Assembly: GCA_031272145.1 (NCBI GenBank)
Contig: JAISUL010000106.1
Coordinates: 1 to 38,020, forward strand
Source: Synergistaceae bacterium
GTDB taxonomy: Bacteria; Synergistota; Synergistia; Synergistales; Aminobacteriaceae
Direction of reading: 5' to 3'
Length of the DNA stretch: 38,020 nt
The stretch's first letter is position 1. Each line of letters begins with the position of its first letter. Both the position numbers and the translations under genes were made by a program. Positions 8,342 to 14,951 of the stretch are shown piece after piece. The notes under the pieces were generated by a model. The model saw only the letters and a list, made by a program, of their open reading frames with translations, was not told where the DNA came from and did no database searches.

Positions 8342-9063
8342 GCTTCCCCTTTCGCATATCCGGCAGACGCCCCGGCCAGTGCGCCCAAAAGCGTTGCCCA
8401 GCTCTCGGCGCCGGCCAGAACCAGCGCCACCGATACTGCCCCTCCGCAGAGCGCGGCGATCAGGGCTGGCCTCCCGCGTGTGTCCAGCATGGACATCAGC
8501 AGGCCTATGAACATCGCGGGCAGGGCGAAATTTATGCCCCACGCCTCGGGACGCTCTATCAGAGTTCCGAGCATATATCCGGCGCAGCCCGCCGCCGTCC
8601 ACGCGACGTATATGACGCAGTTAAGGCTTATCGCCGCGGCGGGGTCAGTGTCACCCTCGGCGAAGCAGACGGAGTGAATGGCGAAGGACTCGTCCGTCAG
8701 CATGCCACCAAGCAGGGCGCAGTGCCATTTGCTCCACACCCGCAGCATTGGGGAGAGGGACGCGGCCATCAGGACGTGCCGGAAGTTTATCACGAACGTC
8801 GCGCCGACTATCGCGGCAACGCTCGCGCCGCCGTGAAGCATCGAGAGAGCCATGAGCTGAGACGCCCCGGCGAACACGAAAAGCGACATCCCCGCCGTGT
8901 CCCAAAGGCCGAGGCCGAGCTGCTGCGCCAAAAGACCGTAGGCCATGCCGACTGGCATAAAACCCAGCAGGACCGGCAGCGACCTCTTGGCACCCCTCAG
9001 CACTGGGTTGGCTTGAGAAAACCCCACGGACGCGTGCTTCTGCATATTTTCCTTATTCCCCAT
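8338..9063 (-). CDS. azlC: Branched-chain amino acid permease AzlC
   Basis: A 241-residue polytopic membrane protein of the AzlC family, which exports branched-chain amino acids (and azaleucine) with AzlD. Family features visible include GFMPVGMAYGLLA near the N-terminus, FAGASQLMALSML, NFRHVLMAASLSP and LTDESFAI. Several hydrophobic helices follow. The start at ATG 9063 is preferred over an ATG at 9078 because GGAGG lies eight bases upstream. It is the first gene of a five-gene minus-strand run (azlC, azlD, methyltransferase, LytM, M20) after a 94-bp gap behind recO. Confidence 0.95.
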   Translation of the reverse strand: MGNKENMQKHASVGFSQANPVLRGAKRSLPVLLGFMPVGMAYGLLAQQLGLGLWDTAGMSLFVFAGASQLMALSMLHGGASVAAIVGATFVINFRHVLMAASLSPMLRVWSKWHCALLGGMLTDESFAIHSVCFAEGDTDPAAAISLNCVIYVAWTAAGCAGYMLGTLIERPEAWGINFALPAMFIGLLMSMLDTRGRPALIAALCGGAVSVALVLAGAESWATLLGALAGASAGYAKGEA

Positions 9064-9157
9064 ATTCCGTGCCTCCAAATGTTCCAGCCCACGTCGAAGT
9101 GGTTAGTCACCGGAGTGAACTGCAACCCCAAAACAACACGTGTCCCTTCATTATAAG

Positions 9158-9781
9158 CTATGTCTCCCTCAGAAGGAACTCGGCGCGGCGCGAGGCCTGC
9201 CGGAAAAGTTCGGCATGCCCGATCATGGGGGAGAAGTCCGGCCCTGAGGCCATGAGGCCGTCGACCTTGGACAGGGCCGCGGCTTGCAGGACGCCGCGCT
9301 CGAGGGGCGTGTCCGCGAACTCCGACGCGTCGGGGGCGAGCCCCCAGAGCCGAAGCCAGCGCCACAGGAAGCGCCACTCGGCGGCGAGGGGCGGGAAGCC
9401 CTCGTCCAGCAGCCTCATGTTCCAGTAGAGGTTCGCGAGGAGGTCGTCGGCCTGGTGCCCGGGCGGCAGGTGGCGAACCACGAGCTTTGCCCACCGCACG
9501 GCGGCCATCAGGGAGTCGGGACGGGCGCGCATTTTGAGCATGTCGTCGGCCACGTCCACGCCGGTGAGGCTTTTCCGGCCAGCACTGCCCTCGTAGAAGG
9601 AGAACGTCCCCCACACGAGCGGCTCGGTGCCGCCGCCGAAGCGAACCTTGCCGGACGAGGCGCCCCTGGCCGAGGCGAACGTCAGGCCGACGCCCTTCAG
9701 GAAGAGGGTCATCAGAATGTCGCCCTCGCCGGCGAAGCTCCGGCCAAGCACGACGCCGGACGCCGAAAAATACCGGCTCAC
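9158..9781 (-). CDS. recO: DNA repair protein RecO
   Basis: A 207-residue RecO-type recombination mediator, which loads RecA with RecR at gaps. The N-terminal OB-fold segment (FSASGVVLGRSFAGEGDILMTLF) and the following Arg/Lys-poor linker fit the family. The C-terminal helical part is rich in Trp and Leu. It is shorter than usual (about 240) and lacks the four-cysteine zinc site found in many RecO proteins. The start is taken as GTG 9781, eight bp past the era stop. A CTG at 9793 is an alternative, and longer in-frame extensions only shadow era. A copy of the palindromic repeat lies exactly at the era/recO junction. Confidence 0.82.
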   Translation of the reverse strand: MSRYFSASGVVLGRSFAGEGDILMTLFLKGVGLTFASARGASSGKVRFGGGTEPLVWGTFSFYEGSAGRKSLTGVDVADDMLKMRARPDSLMAAVRWAKLVVRHLPPGHQADDLLANLYWNMRLLDEGFPPLAAEWRFLWRWLRLWGLAPDASEFADTPLERGVLQAAALSKVDGLMASGPDFSPMIGHAELFRQASRRAEFLLRET

Positions 9782-9782
9782 A

Positions 9783-9803
9783 GGGTTATTCAGCCCCCAA
9801 GCC
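9783..9803. repeat. Mini-repeat copy at the era/recO junction
   Basis: The minus strand reads CTTGGGGGCTGAATAACCC across the era stop codon and just before the recO start. This is a diverged unit close to GGGGCTGATTAACCCC at 27586-27602. The era C-terminus (RLGG) is encoded by it. Confidence 0.5.
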
Positions 9804-10758
9804 GCGCCGCGTACCCAAAACGCCGCAGCGCCGCCTCGGACTCGCGCCACCCGGGCGAGACCTTGACCCAAAGGTCGAGGTACACGGGAAAGCCGGTGAT
9901 GTCCTCCAGATCGGCCCTGGCCGACCGCCCGATCTTCTTGAGCATCCCACCGCCAGCGCCTATCGCTATGGCCTTCTGGCCGTCGGTCTCCACTATGAGG
10001 GACGCTCGGACGTACAGCTTCTTTTGGCTTGGGTACTCGTCCGGGCTCTTGTACTCGTCGATCTCGACGGCCACGCAATGCGGCACCTCGTCCCGAAGGC
10101 AGCGAAGGCACGCGCCGCGCAGGGCCTCGGCTGCCATGAAGCGCTCCGTCCCGTCAATCAGGACGTCCGAGTCATAGAGGGGCTCGCCCTCCGGCATAAG
10201 AGAGAGTAGGAAAGCGACTAATTCCCGCACGCCAGCGCCGGTTCTGGCCGAGACCGCGAAACGCGCCTTGTTGCTGCCGGCCAGGGCCTCCCAGGGAGTA
10301 AAAACATCCTCCCCCGGCTGCCTTCCCTCGTCGCACTTGTTCACGACTAGGACGACGGGGCACCGCGCTGCGGCCAGGCGAGCCGCTATGTCCATGTCCG
10401 GGGGTTTTCCCAAGCTATCTCTTTCAATAACCCAGCACACGGCGTCCGCGTCCTTCAGTGCCGCGTCGATAGCCGAGACGAGGAACTTATCAAGCCTGCT
10501 CTTGGGGGAGCAGCGGTCACCCGGCGTGTCGACGAGCACCATCTGGACGCCCTCGCCGCTGTAGATGCAGCGCACGGCGTTGCGGGTGGTCTGAGGCTTC
10601 GGCGAGACGAGCGCGGCACGGGCGCCGAGGATGGCGTTGATCAGCGACGACTTCCCGACGTTGGGGCGCCCGACGAACGCCACTGTGCCGAAGCGCGAAG
10701 GATGTCCGCCGGATGATGGAGGGGCATTTATATCCAATGCGCTTTTGTACTCACTCAC
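9790..10758 (-). CDS. era: GTPase Era
   Basis: A 322-residue Era GTPase, needed for 16S rRNA processing and 30S assembly. The G domain has G1 GRPNVGKSS (residues 30-38), G3 DTPGDR and G4 NKCD. A C-terminal KH domain follows, with an IGAGGGMLKKIG motif (GxxG type) and a YLDLWVKV strand. The N-terminus has about 20 extra residues before the first strand. The start is GTG 10758, which overlaps the upstream UxaA-type gene stop (GTGA). The association with recO is common in bacteria. Confidence 0.96.
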   Translation of the reverse strand: MSEYKSALDINAPPSSGGHPSRFGTVAFVGRPNVGKSSLINAILGARAALVSPKPQTTRNAVRCIYSGEGVQMVLVDTPGDRCSPKSRLDKFLVSAIDAALKDADAVCWVIERDSLGKPPDMDIAARLAAARCPVVLVVNKCDEGRQPGEDVFTPWEALAGSNKARFAVSARTGAGVRELVAFLLSLMPEGEPLYDSDVLIDGTERFMAAEALRGACLRCLRDEVPHCVAVEIDEYKSPDEYPSQKKLYVRASLIVETDGQKAIAIGAGGGMLKKIGRSARADLEDITGFPVYLDLWVKVSPGWRESEAALRRFGYAARLGG

Positions 10759-11930
10759 TGCGTCGGGCCTATTCGGTTTATCGCGAAACTGCCGTAGCCC
10801 AGGTCCTCGCTCTTCGTGGACTTGCCGTTCGCCACCCTCAGGAGCTCCTCGAAAAGTGCGTCCCCTACCTCAGGTATGCTCCGGCTGCCTGATATGATTG
10901 AGCCGGCGTCGACGTCCATGTTGTCACGCATCCGCTCGAAGGTCGGGGTGTTGGAACACACCTTGATGACAGGCGCCACAGGGCAGCCCGTGCAGGTTCC
11001 GCGGCCAGTGGTGAAAAATATCGCCTGAGCGCCGCCCGCGACCATGCCAGTGATGGACTCTATGTCGTGCCCCGGCGTGTCCATAACCACGAGGCCGCGC
11101 TTCGTCGGGCGCTCGGCGAAGTCCAGCACCTCCAGCAGGGGGGCAGTGCCGCCCTTGGCTATGCACCCTAGTGACTTCTCCTCAAGGGTCGTCAGGCCGC
11201 CCTGCATGTTGCCCTGAGTCGGGTTCGAGCCGCGAATGTCCACCCCAAACGACATCGCGCCCTCCTCGGCCCTGCGCACCACGGCGACGAGCCGCGCCCC
11301 CACATCGGGCGAGACGGCGCGCGCGGCAAGCAGGTGCTCGGCGCCGATCATCTCCTGCGACTCCGACAGTATCGACGTGCCGCCGGCCTTGACGAGGCGG
11401 TCAGACGCCCAGCCCACGGCAGGGTTGGCCGAAAGCCCAGACCACGCGTCCGACCCGCCGCACTCCAGCCCCAAGACAAGATCGGACAGGGGGCGTTCCT
11501 CCCTCCTCATCTCGGACATCGCGGCCAGCATCTCGCGCCCAGCCCTGACGCCCCTCTCGATTGCCGCGATCGTGCCGCCGCTTTCCTGTATGGAGAGGCA
11601 GAAGACGGGCTTGCTAGGCGACAGGCGCTCTATCTCCGCCGCGACGTCCTCGGCACGGACGGTCTCGCACCCAAGCCCGACGACGATGCAGGCCCCGACG
11701 TTCGGGTTGGCACCGAAGCCCGCGAGAGTCCGAAGCGTCTGAGCCGCGTCCGGCGGCAGCTGGGCGCACCCGTGCTGGTGCGTGACGTAGACCGCGCCGC
11801 TGAGCTGAAGGGCGACCCTGACCGCCGTGTCGTTTGCGCAGACCACCGAGGGCATAACGAGGAGGTGGTTCCGAATGCCGACCCTTTCCCCCAGCCCGTC
11901 TGCCCTGACGTATCCCCAAAACGTGCTCAT
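10755..11930 (-). CDS. UxaA-family hydro-lyase, C-terminal (catalytic) chain
   Basis: A 391-residue protein matching the C-terminal catalytic part of altronate/galactarate dehydratases (UxaA/GarD family). Recognisable segments are GYVRADGLGERVGIRNHLLV at the N-terminus, THQHGCAQ, NPNVGACIVVGLGCE, LGLECGGSDAWSG and TTGRGTCTGCPVAPVIKV. The conserved Cys and His residues suit a metal- or Fe-dependent sugar-acid dehydratase. The SAF domain is encoded by the separate upstream gene, whose stop overlaps this start (TGATG). The start at ATG 11930 has GGGGG seven bases upstream. The true substrate is unknown; altronate is only the best-studied member. It is directly followed by era. Confidence 0.92.
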   Translation of the reverse strand: MSTFWGYVRADGLGERVGIRNHLLVMPSVVCANDTAVRVALQLSGAVYVTHQHGCAQLPPDAAQTLRTLAGFGANPNVGACIVVGLGCETVRAEDVAAEIERLSPSKPVFCLSIQESGGTIAAIERGVRAGREMLAAMSEMRREERPLSDLVLGLECGGSDAWSGLSANPAVGWASDRLVKAGGTSILSESQEMIGAEHLLAARAVSPDVGARLVAVVRRAEEGAMSFGVDIRGSNPTQGNMQGGLTTLEEKSLGCIAKGGTAPLLEVLDFAERPTKRGLVVMDTPGHDIESITGMVAGGAQAIFFTTGRGTCTGCPVAPVIKVCSNTPTFERMRDNMDVDAGSIISGSRSIPEVGDALFEELLRVANGKSTKSEDLGYGSFAINRIGPTQ

Positions 11931-12232
11931 CACTGTGCCCCCAATACTCTGGCCTTGTCGCCGCGTCCCCTGACGCCGCCGAGGTTGTGTACGTGGACGT
12001 GGGCGCCCTTAGGAATGTCCGCCGATGCCGCGCCGATGACCGAGCCGTACTTCAGGACGTTTTCCCCCGCCGCGATGTCGCGCAGGGCGATCTTGTGCCC
12101 CGACGGTATCGGCGTGACAGCCGTTATCTCGGCCCCTGAGCCGAGCGTTAAGTTTTCCCCCGCCGCAACGTCGCGGACGACGACGGCCACGTCGTCGCGG
12201 TCGGTGACGCGGTGGGCGTCACATGGTTTCAT
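11930..12232 (-). CDS. UxaA-family hydro-lyase, SAF-domain chain
   Basis: A 100-residue SAF-domain protein corresponding to the N-terminal domain of altronate dehydratase. The pattern DVAAGENLTLG...ITAVTPIPSGHKIALRDI and NVLKYGSVIG is typical. The start at ATG 12232 is preferred over an upstream ATG at 12259 because of the AGAAGGCG just before it and the domain boundary. It overlaps the catalytic-chain gene by one TGATG junction, so the two chains should be made in equal amounts and act as a split enzyme. Confidence 0.9.
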   Translation of the reverse strand: MKPCDAHRVTDRDDVAVVVRDVAAGENLTLGSGAEITAVTPIPSGHKIALRDIAAGENVLKYGSVIGAASADIPKGAHVHVHNLGGVRGRGDKARVLGAQ

Positions 12233-12336
12233 GGTGTTCGCCTTCTCTTTTACGGGCATTTTTCTCGGCGGCGATCCAGGCCGCCGGGGAGAGCATAGCA
12301 TAAGCGGATGCCGCCGCCGTATCTTTTCCGTAGGGG

Positions 12337-12379
12337 AAATAAAAAATCCGGGGGCGCTGGCACTAAGCCCTGCCCCCGG
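12337..12379 (-). terminator. Rho-independent terminator after the first lipoprotein gene
   Basis: The minus-strand RNA can form an 8-bp stem (CCGGGGGC at 12372-12379 with its complement at 12348-12355) followed by a T-rich tract, ATTTTTTATTT. It lies 26 bp after the stop of the lipoprotein gene at 12405 and separates it from the SAF-domain gene. Confidence 0.8.
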
Positions 12380-12404
12380 CCTGAAGTCTGAAACTCCTTG
12401 AGGC

Positions 12405-13376
12405 CTAATAGGTAACCTTCTGGAGCGTATACGTCACGTTGTACGAAACCGGATAGCCATCAACGACGTCAGTCCCCGTCTGCCTCACTGTAGCCGAAGT
12501 GTATGAGTCTGATAAGAATTTCCATGTAAACGTGGCACCAGGCTCAACAGTCGTCCCTGAATATGTACCGTTGCTGTATGTAACATTGGCCTGTTCACCA
12601 TCTCGGCTGTACAAGACAGCGGAAGTGGACTGACCATTGTAAGTGGCGCTCCAAGTACTCTTGCCGTCGAGATCGAAAAGTCCATGATTTTCGTCCTCGT
12701 CTTGAAGGTCAAGCGTAAAATTGCCACTCGGTGCCGTCAATGAAATAGTATAACTATGACCAGCGACTGTTGCTGTTGCTGTTCCGGAGCCTCCGGTTAT
12801 GCTCCACTGACCATCCAGAGCCGCGAAGTCTGGCGTGCCGCCGCTCTCGGCTTTGAGCGTATACGTCACGCGGTATGAACCCGTATAGTCATTAATGACA
12901 ACAGTCCCTGTCTGCGTTACTTGGGCTGTAGTGTCTGACAAGAATTTCAATGTAAACGTGGCAACGGGCGCAACAGTAGTCGTCCCATAATACGTACCGT
13001 TGCGGTAGGTAACATTGACATGGTCGTCCTCTGGAATAGACATAGAAAGATAGCCAATGTTCTGGCCATTGTCAGTGGCGCTCCAAGTACTCGTGCCGTC
13101 GAGATCGAAAAGTCCATGATTTTCGTCCTCGTCTTGAAGGTCAAGCGTAAAATTGCCACTCGGTGCCGTCAATGAAATAGTATAACCGCCGGCTGTTGCT
13201 GTTCCGGAGCCTCCGGTTATGCTCCACTTGCCATCCAGAGCCGCGAAGTCTGGCGTGCCGCCGCCCCCGCCGCCGCCGCCGCCACCGCAGCCTCCGGCCA
13301 CTACCACGAAGGACATGACCAGCGCCACAACCGCCAGCGCGAACCACCCCTGTTTCCCCTGACCCCGCAACAACAT
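12405..13376 (-). CDS. Putative lipoprotein with two tandem repeat domains
   Basis: A 323-residue exported protein of unknown function. The start at ATG 13376 has AAAGGA upstream and matches the start of the paralogue at 14267-14806. The signal peptide (GWFALAVVALVMSFVVVAGGC) ends in a lipobox-like VAGGC, so lipid attachment is likely. A run of ten glycines follows the cysteine. The mature part consists of two copies of a domain of about 140 residues that begins with PDFAALDG and ends with VTYTL. The composition (Gly, Thr, Ser, alternating strands) suggests a beta-rich, lipocalin-like or surface domain. It has two strong upstream promoters and a downstream terminator, so it is a separate transcription unit. 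No function is assigned. Confidence 0.85.
   Translation of the reverse strand: MLLRGQGKQGWFALAVVALVMSFVVVAGGCGGGGGGGGGGTPDFAALDGKWSITGGSGTATAGGYTISLTAPSGNFTLDLQDEDENHGLFDLDGTSTWSATDNGQNIGYLSMSIPEDDHVNVTYRNGTYYGTTTVAPVATFTLKFLSDTTAQVTQTGTVVINDYTGSYRVTYTLKAESGGTPDFAALDGQWSITGGSGTATATVAGHSYTISLTAPSGNFTLDLQDEDENHGLFDLDGKSTWSATYNGQSTSAVLYSRDGEQANVTYSNGTYSGTTVEPGATFTWKFLSDSYTSATVRQTGTDVVDGYPVSYNVTYTLQKVTY
12410..13270 (-). repeat. Tandem 432-bp internal duplication in the lipoprotein gene
   Basis: The two domains are offset by 432 bp (144 codons). Near-identical stretches include the 90 bp around 12642-12735 and the same bases at 13074-13167. A small indel follows in the VAGHSYTI/GGYTI region. Nucleotide identity far above that of the flanks shows a recent duplication or gene conversion. 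Confidence 0.85.
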
Positions 13377-13416
13377 AACGCTCATCCTTTCACGAAAAAG
13401 ATTCAGGCATGACGAA

Positions 13417-13470
13417 GCCGCCGTTTTCACAAACGGCACCTGCCCTGCTCCGAAAGAGGAGCAAGGCCCA
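13417..13470 (-). promoter_or_regulatory. Two hairpins in the leader of the first lipoprotein gene
   Basis: The leader RNA contains a 5-bp stem with flanking pairs (13447-13462, GCTCC/GGAGC) and a 7-bp stem with a 4-base loop (13420-13437, GCCGTTT/AAACGGC), shortly before the ribosome binding site. I do not recognise a riboswitch class. Confidence 0.35.
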
Positions 13471-13540
13471 CGCTTATGACGGAGCTAAGCAGCCCCGCCG
13501 AATTGCAACCAAACTTATTGGAATTTAAGGCAGGATTTGG

Positions 13541-13571
13541 CCGTTGGGCCGTTGGGCCGTTGGGCCGTTGG
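13541..13571. repeat. Octamer tandem repeat CCGTTGGG, about four copies
   Basis: CCGTTGGG occurs at 13541, 13549, 13557 and (partial) 13565. The array lies at the expected transcription start of the proximal lipoprotein promoter, so the copies would form the 5' end of that RNA. Confidence 0.9.
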
Positions 13572-13599
13572 AGTATACACGGCTCGGCGGGCTTGTCAA
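13572..13599 (-). promoter_or_regulatory. Sigma-70 type promoter P2 for the first lipoprotein gene
   Basis: On the minus strand TTGACA (13594-13599), a 16-bp spacer and TATACT (13572-13577). Both boxes are close to consensus. Predicted start is near 13566, giving a leader of about 190 nt. Confidence 0.75.
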
Positions 13600-13702
13600 T
13601 AGGTTTATCCACAAAATCGCGCAAATCCAAAAATTTTGCTGCCTCACCGGTGCTGCCTCCCCTCGTGCGTCGCCGAAGATTTGGAAACTCGAAACGCTAC
13701 AC

Positions 13703-13730
13703 ATTTTACACACCTCGGCGCAAATGTCAA
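13703..13730 (-). promoter_or_regulatory. Sigma-70 type promoter P1, upstream of P2
   Basis: On the minus strand TTGACA (13725-13730), a 16-bp spacer and TAAAAT (13703-13708). It would give a leader of about 320 nt to the first lipoprotein gene. The 404-bp gap 13377-13780 holds P1, P2, the octamer array and the leader hairpins, and no gene that I can support. Confidence 0.7.
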
Positions 13731-13780
13731 GGGGTTGAGTTAGAATTGTGAGCCAAAATAGCTCGAAAGGAGTGGTGCCT

Positions 13781-14263
13781 ATGCCCAGCCGAAAAATCCT
13801 CGCCGCCGCCCGCAATGTCTTCCTCCTAATAGCCCTCGACCAAGCCTCGAAGCTATGGGCGGTGGCCAGCTTATCCCCAGCGTCCCCAGCGTCCCCAGCG
13901 TCCCCAGCGTCCGGGGCTGCTTTCTCCTCGGGGAACTGGTTCTCCATCGCGCTGAGCTTCAACCGCGGCGCGGCCTTCTCCATCATGGACGGGGGGACGG
14001 GCACGCCCGGGCTGCTCCTCGCCGCGGCAGGGCTGCTCGTCCTCGGCGTCGCCTGCGTGGCCTGTCCGGCGCTGCGCAGGCTGCGCGGGATGTCCTTCCT
14101 ATGGGCAGGGGGCGTCTCGAACTTCATCGACCGCGTCGCCCGCGGTTGCGTCGTCGACTGGGTGCAGGTGTGGGGGCTGGGCGTGAACCTCGCCGACCTC
14201 TGGCTTTGCGTCGGCTGCCTCTTGGCCGTGGCCTCCGCCGTCGAGGCGTCCAGACGCCGCTGA
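13781..14263 (+). CDS. lspA: Lipoprotein signal peptidase LspA
   Basis: A 160-residue signal peptidase II, an inner-membrane aspartyl protease that removes the signal peptide of prolipoproteins. The conserved boxes are LDQASKLWA (Asp20), FNRGAAFSI (Asn61), GGVSNFIDR (catalytic Asp117) and VNLADLWL (catalytic Asp139). Four hydrophobic helices are present. The start at ATG 13781 has AAAGGAG eight bases upstream; a GTG at 13748 has no such site. A four-fold Ser-Pro-Ala repeat (residues 32-43) extends the periplasmic loop after the first helix. The gene lies between two putative lipoprotein genes on the other strand and ends three bases before the stop of the second. Confidence 0.95.
   Translation: MPSRKILAAARNVFLLIALDQASKLWAVASLSPASPASPASPASGAAFSSGNWFSIALSFNRGAAFSIMDGGTGTPGLLLAAAGLLVLGVACVACPALRRLRGMSFLWAGGVSNFIDRVARGCVVDWVQVWGLGVNLADLWLCVGCLLAVASAVEASRRR
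13874..13911. repeat. 9-bp tandem repeat inside lspA (SPA repeats)
   Basis: CCCCAGCGT recurs with a 9-bp period at about 13875, 13884, 13893 and 13902 and encodes SPASPASPASPAS. The truncated lspA copy at 14874-14934 has only two such units, so copy number differs between the copies. Confidence 0.9.
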
Positions 14264-14266
14264 GGC

Positions 14267-14806
14267 CTAAGACCCGGCTGGAACCTTCTGGAGCGTGTAC
14301 TTCACGGTGTACTGATAGCCCGCGTCGGAAACCCCTGTCTGCGATACTTCGGCTGAAGTATCTGACGAAAATTTCAATGCAAACTCGGCATTGGACTCAA
14401 CAGCCGTCCCGCGATACGTGCCGTCGCTGTATGTAACCTTGACCTGCTCACCGGCGTGGCTGTACATGGTCACAGGAACGGCATTACCATTGATAATGGC
14501 GAACCCGCTGCTCTGGCCCTTAAGATTGAAGAGCTCATAATCTGGGGTCTCCTGTTGCAGGCTGAAAGCAAGATCGCCTGACACTGCCGTCAGTTCATAA
14601 GTAGCACCATTGGCCGTTGCCGTCCCGGAGCCTCCAGTGATATTCCACTCTCCCTCCAGGGCCGCAAAATTCGGCGTGTCGCTGCTGCTGCCACCGTCGT
14701 CGTCTCCTCCGCAGCCCCAGCCTCCGGCCACGACCACGAAGGACACGACCAGCGCCGCAACCGCCAGAGCGAACCAACCCTGTTTTCCCTTGCCCAGCAA
14801 CAACAT
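14267..14806 (-). CDS. Putative lipoprotein, paralogue of the gene at 12405
   Basis: A 179-residue exported protein with the same N-terminus as the two-domain paralogue (MLLLGKGKQGWFALAVAAL versus MLLRGQGKQGWFALAVVAL), but with only one copy of the FAALEG...YTLQKV domain. The signal peptide ends AGGWGC, a weaker lipobox than the paralogue's VAGGC, so lipid attachment is less sure. An Asp/Gly/Ser-rich spacer follows. The start at ATG 14806 has AAAGGG shortly upstream. No strong promoter was seen between this gene and the helicase gene 145 bp upstream, so it may be transcribed from there. Function unknown. Confidence 0.82.
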   Translation of the reverse strand: MLLLGKGKQGWFALAVAALVVSFVVVAGGWGCGGDDDGGSSSDTPNFAALEGEWNITGGSGTATANGATYELTAVSGDLAFSLQQETPDYELFNLKGQSSGFAIINGNAVPVTMYSHAGEQVKVTYSDGTYRGTAVESNAEFALKFSSDTSAEVSQTGVSDAGYQYTVKYTLQKVPAGS

Positions 14807-14825
14807 AATCGCTCACCCTTTCTCA

Positions 14826-14851
14826 AGGGGTCACGCTTCAGCAGACCCCAT
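14826..14851. repeat. Possible diverged mini-repeat upstream of the second lipoprotein gene
   Basis: AAGGGGTCACGCTTCAGCAGACCCC has GGGGT and ACCCC ends like the repeat family but a longer middle. It may be a diverged unit or an unrelated inverted repeat in the leader. Confidence 0.3.
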
Positions 14852-14873
14852 GCGTGTCGAACCGCCCTTCTAC

Positions 14874-14934
14874 AGCCCTCGCCCAAGCCTCGAAGCTATG
14901 GGCGTTAGCCAATTTGCCCCCAGCGTCCCCAGCG
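14874..14934 (+). pseudogene. Truncated second copy of lspA (remnant)
   Basis: These 61 bases match lspA bases 13831-13891 at 54 positions by my count. The translation reads ALAQASKLWALANLPPASPA against lspA ALDQASKLWAVASLSPASPA. The conserved Asp of the DQxxK box is changed to Ala, and no later lspA boxes follow. It sits upstream of the second lipoprotein gene just as lspA sits upstream of the first, so it is probably the relic of a duplicated lipoprotein/lspA unit. Confidence 0.8.
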
Positions 14935-14951
14935 GCTAAGCAACGAGTGAC

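Noticed and set aside
13417-13470. Possible riboswitch (for example cyclic-di-GMP type) in the lipoprotein leader
   Set aside because: The conserved core bases of the classes I know are absent; only two plain hairpins are visible.
13605-13613. A perfect DnaA box (TTATCCACA), with a near match TTATCCCCA at about 13871
   Set aside because: Only one exact box, no cluster, no AT-rich unwinding region and no dnaA or dnaN nearby, so I do not call a replication origin.
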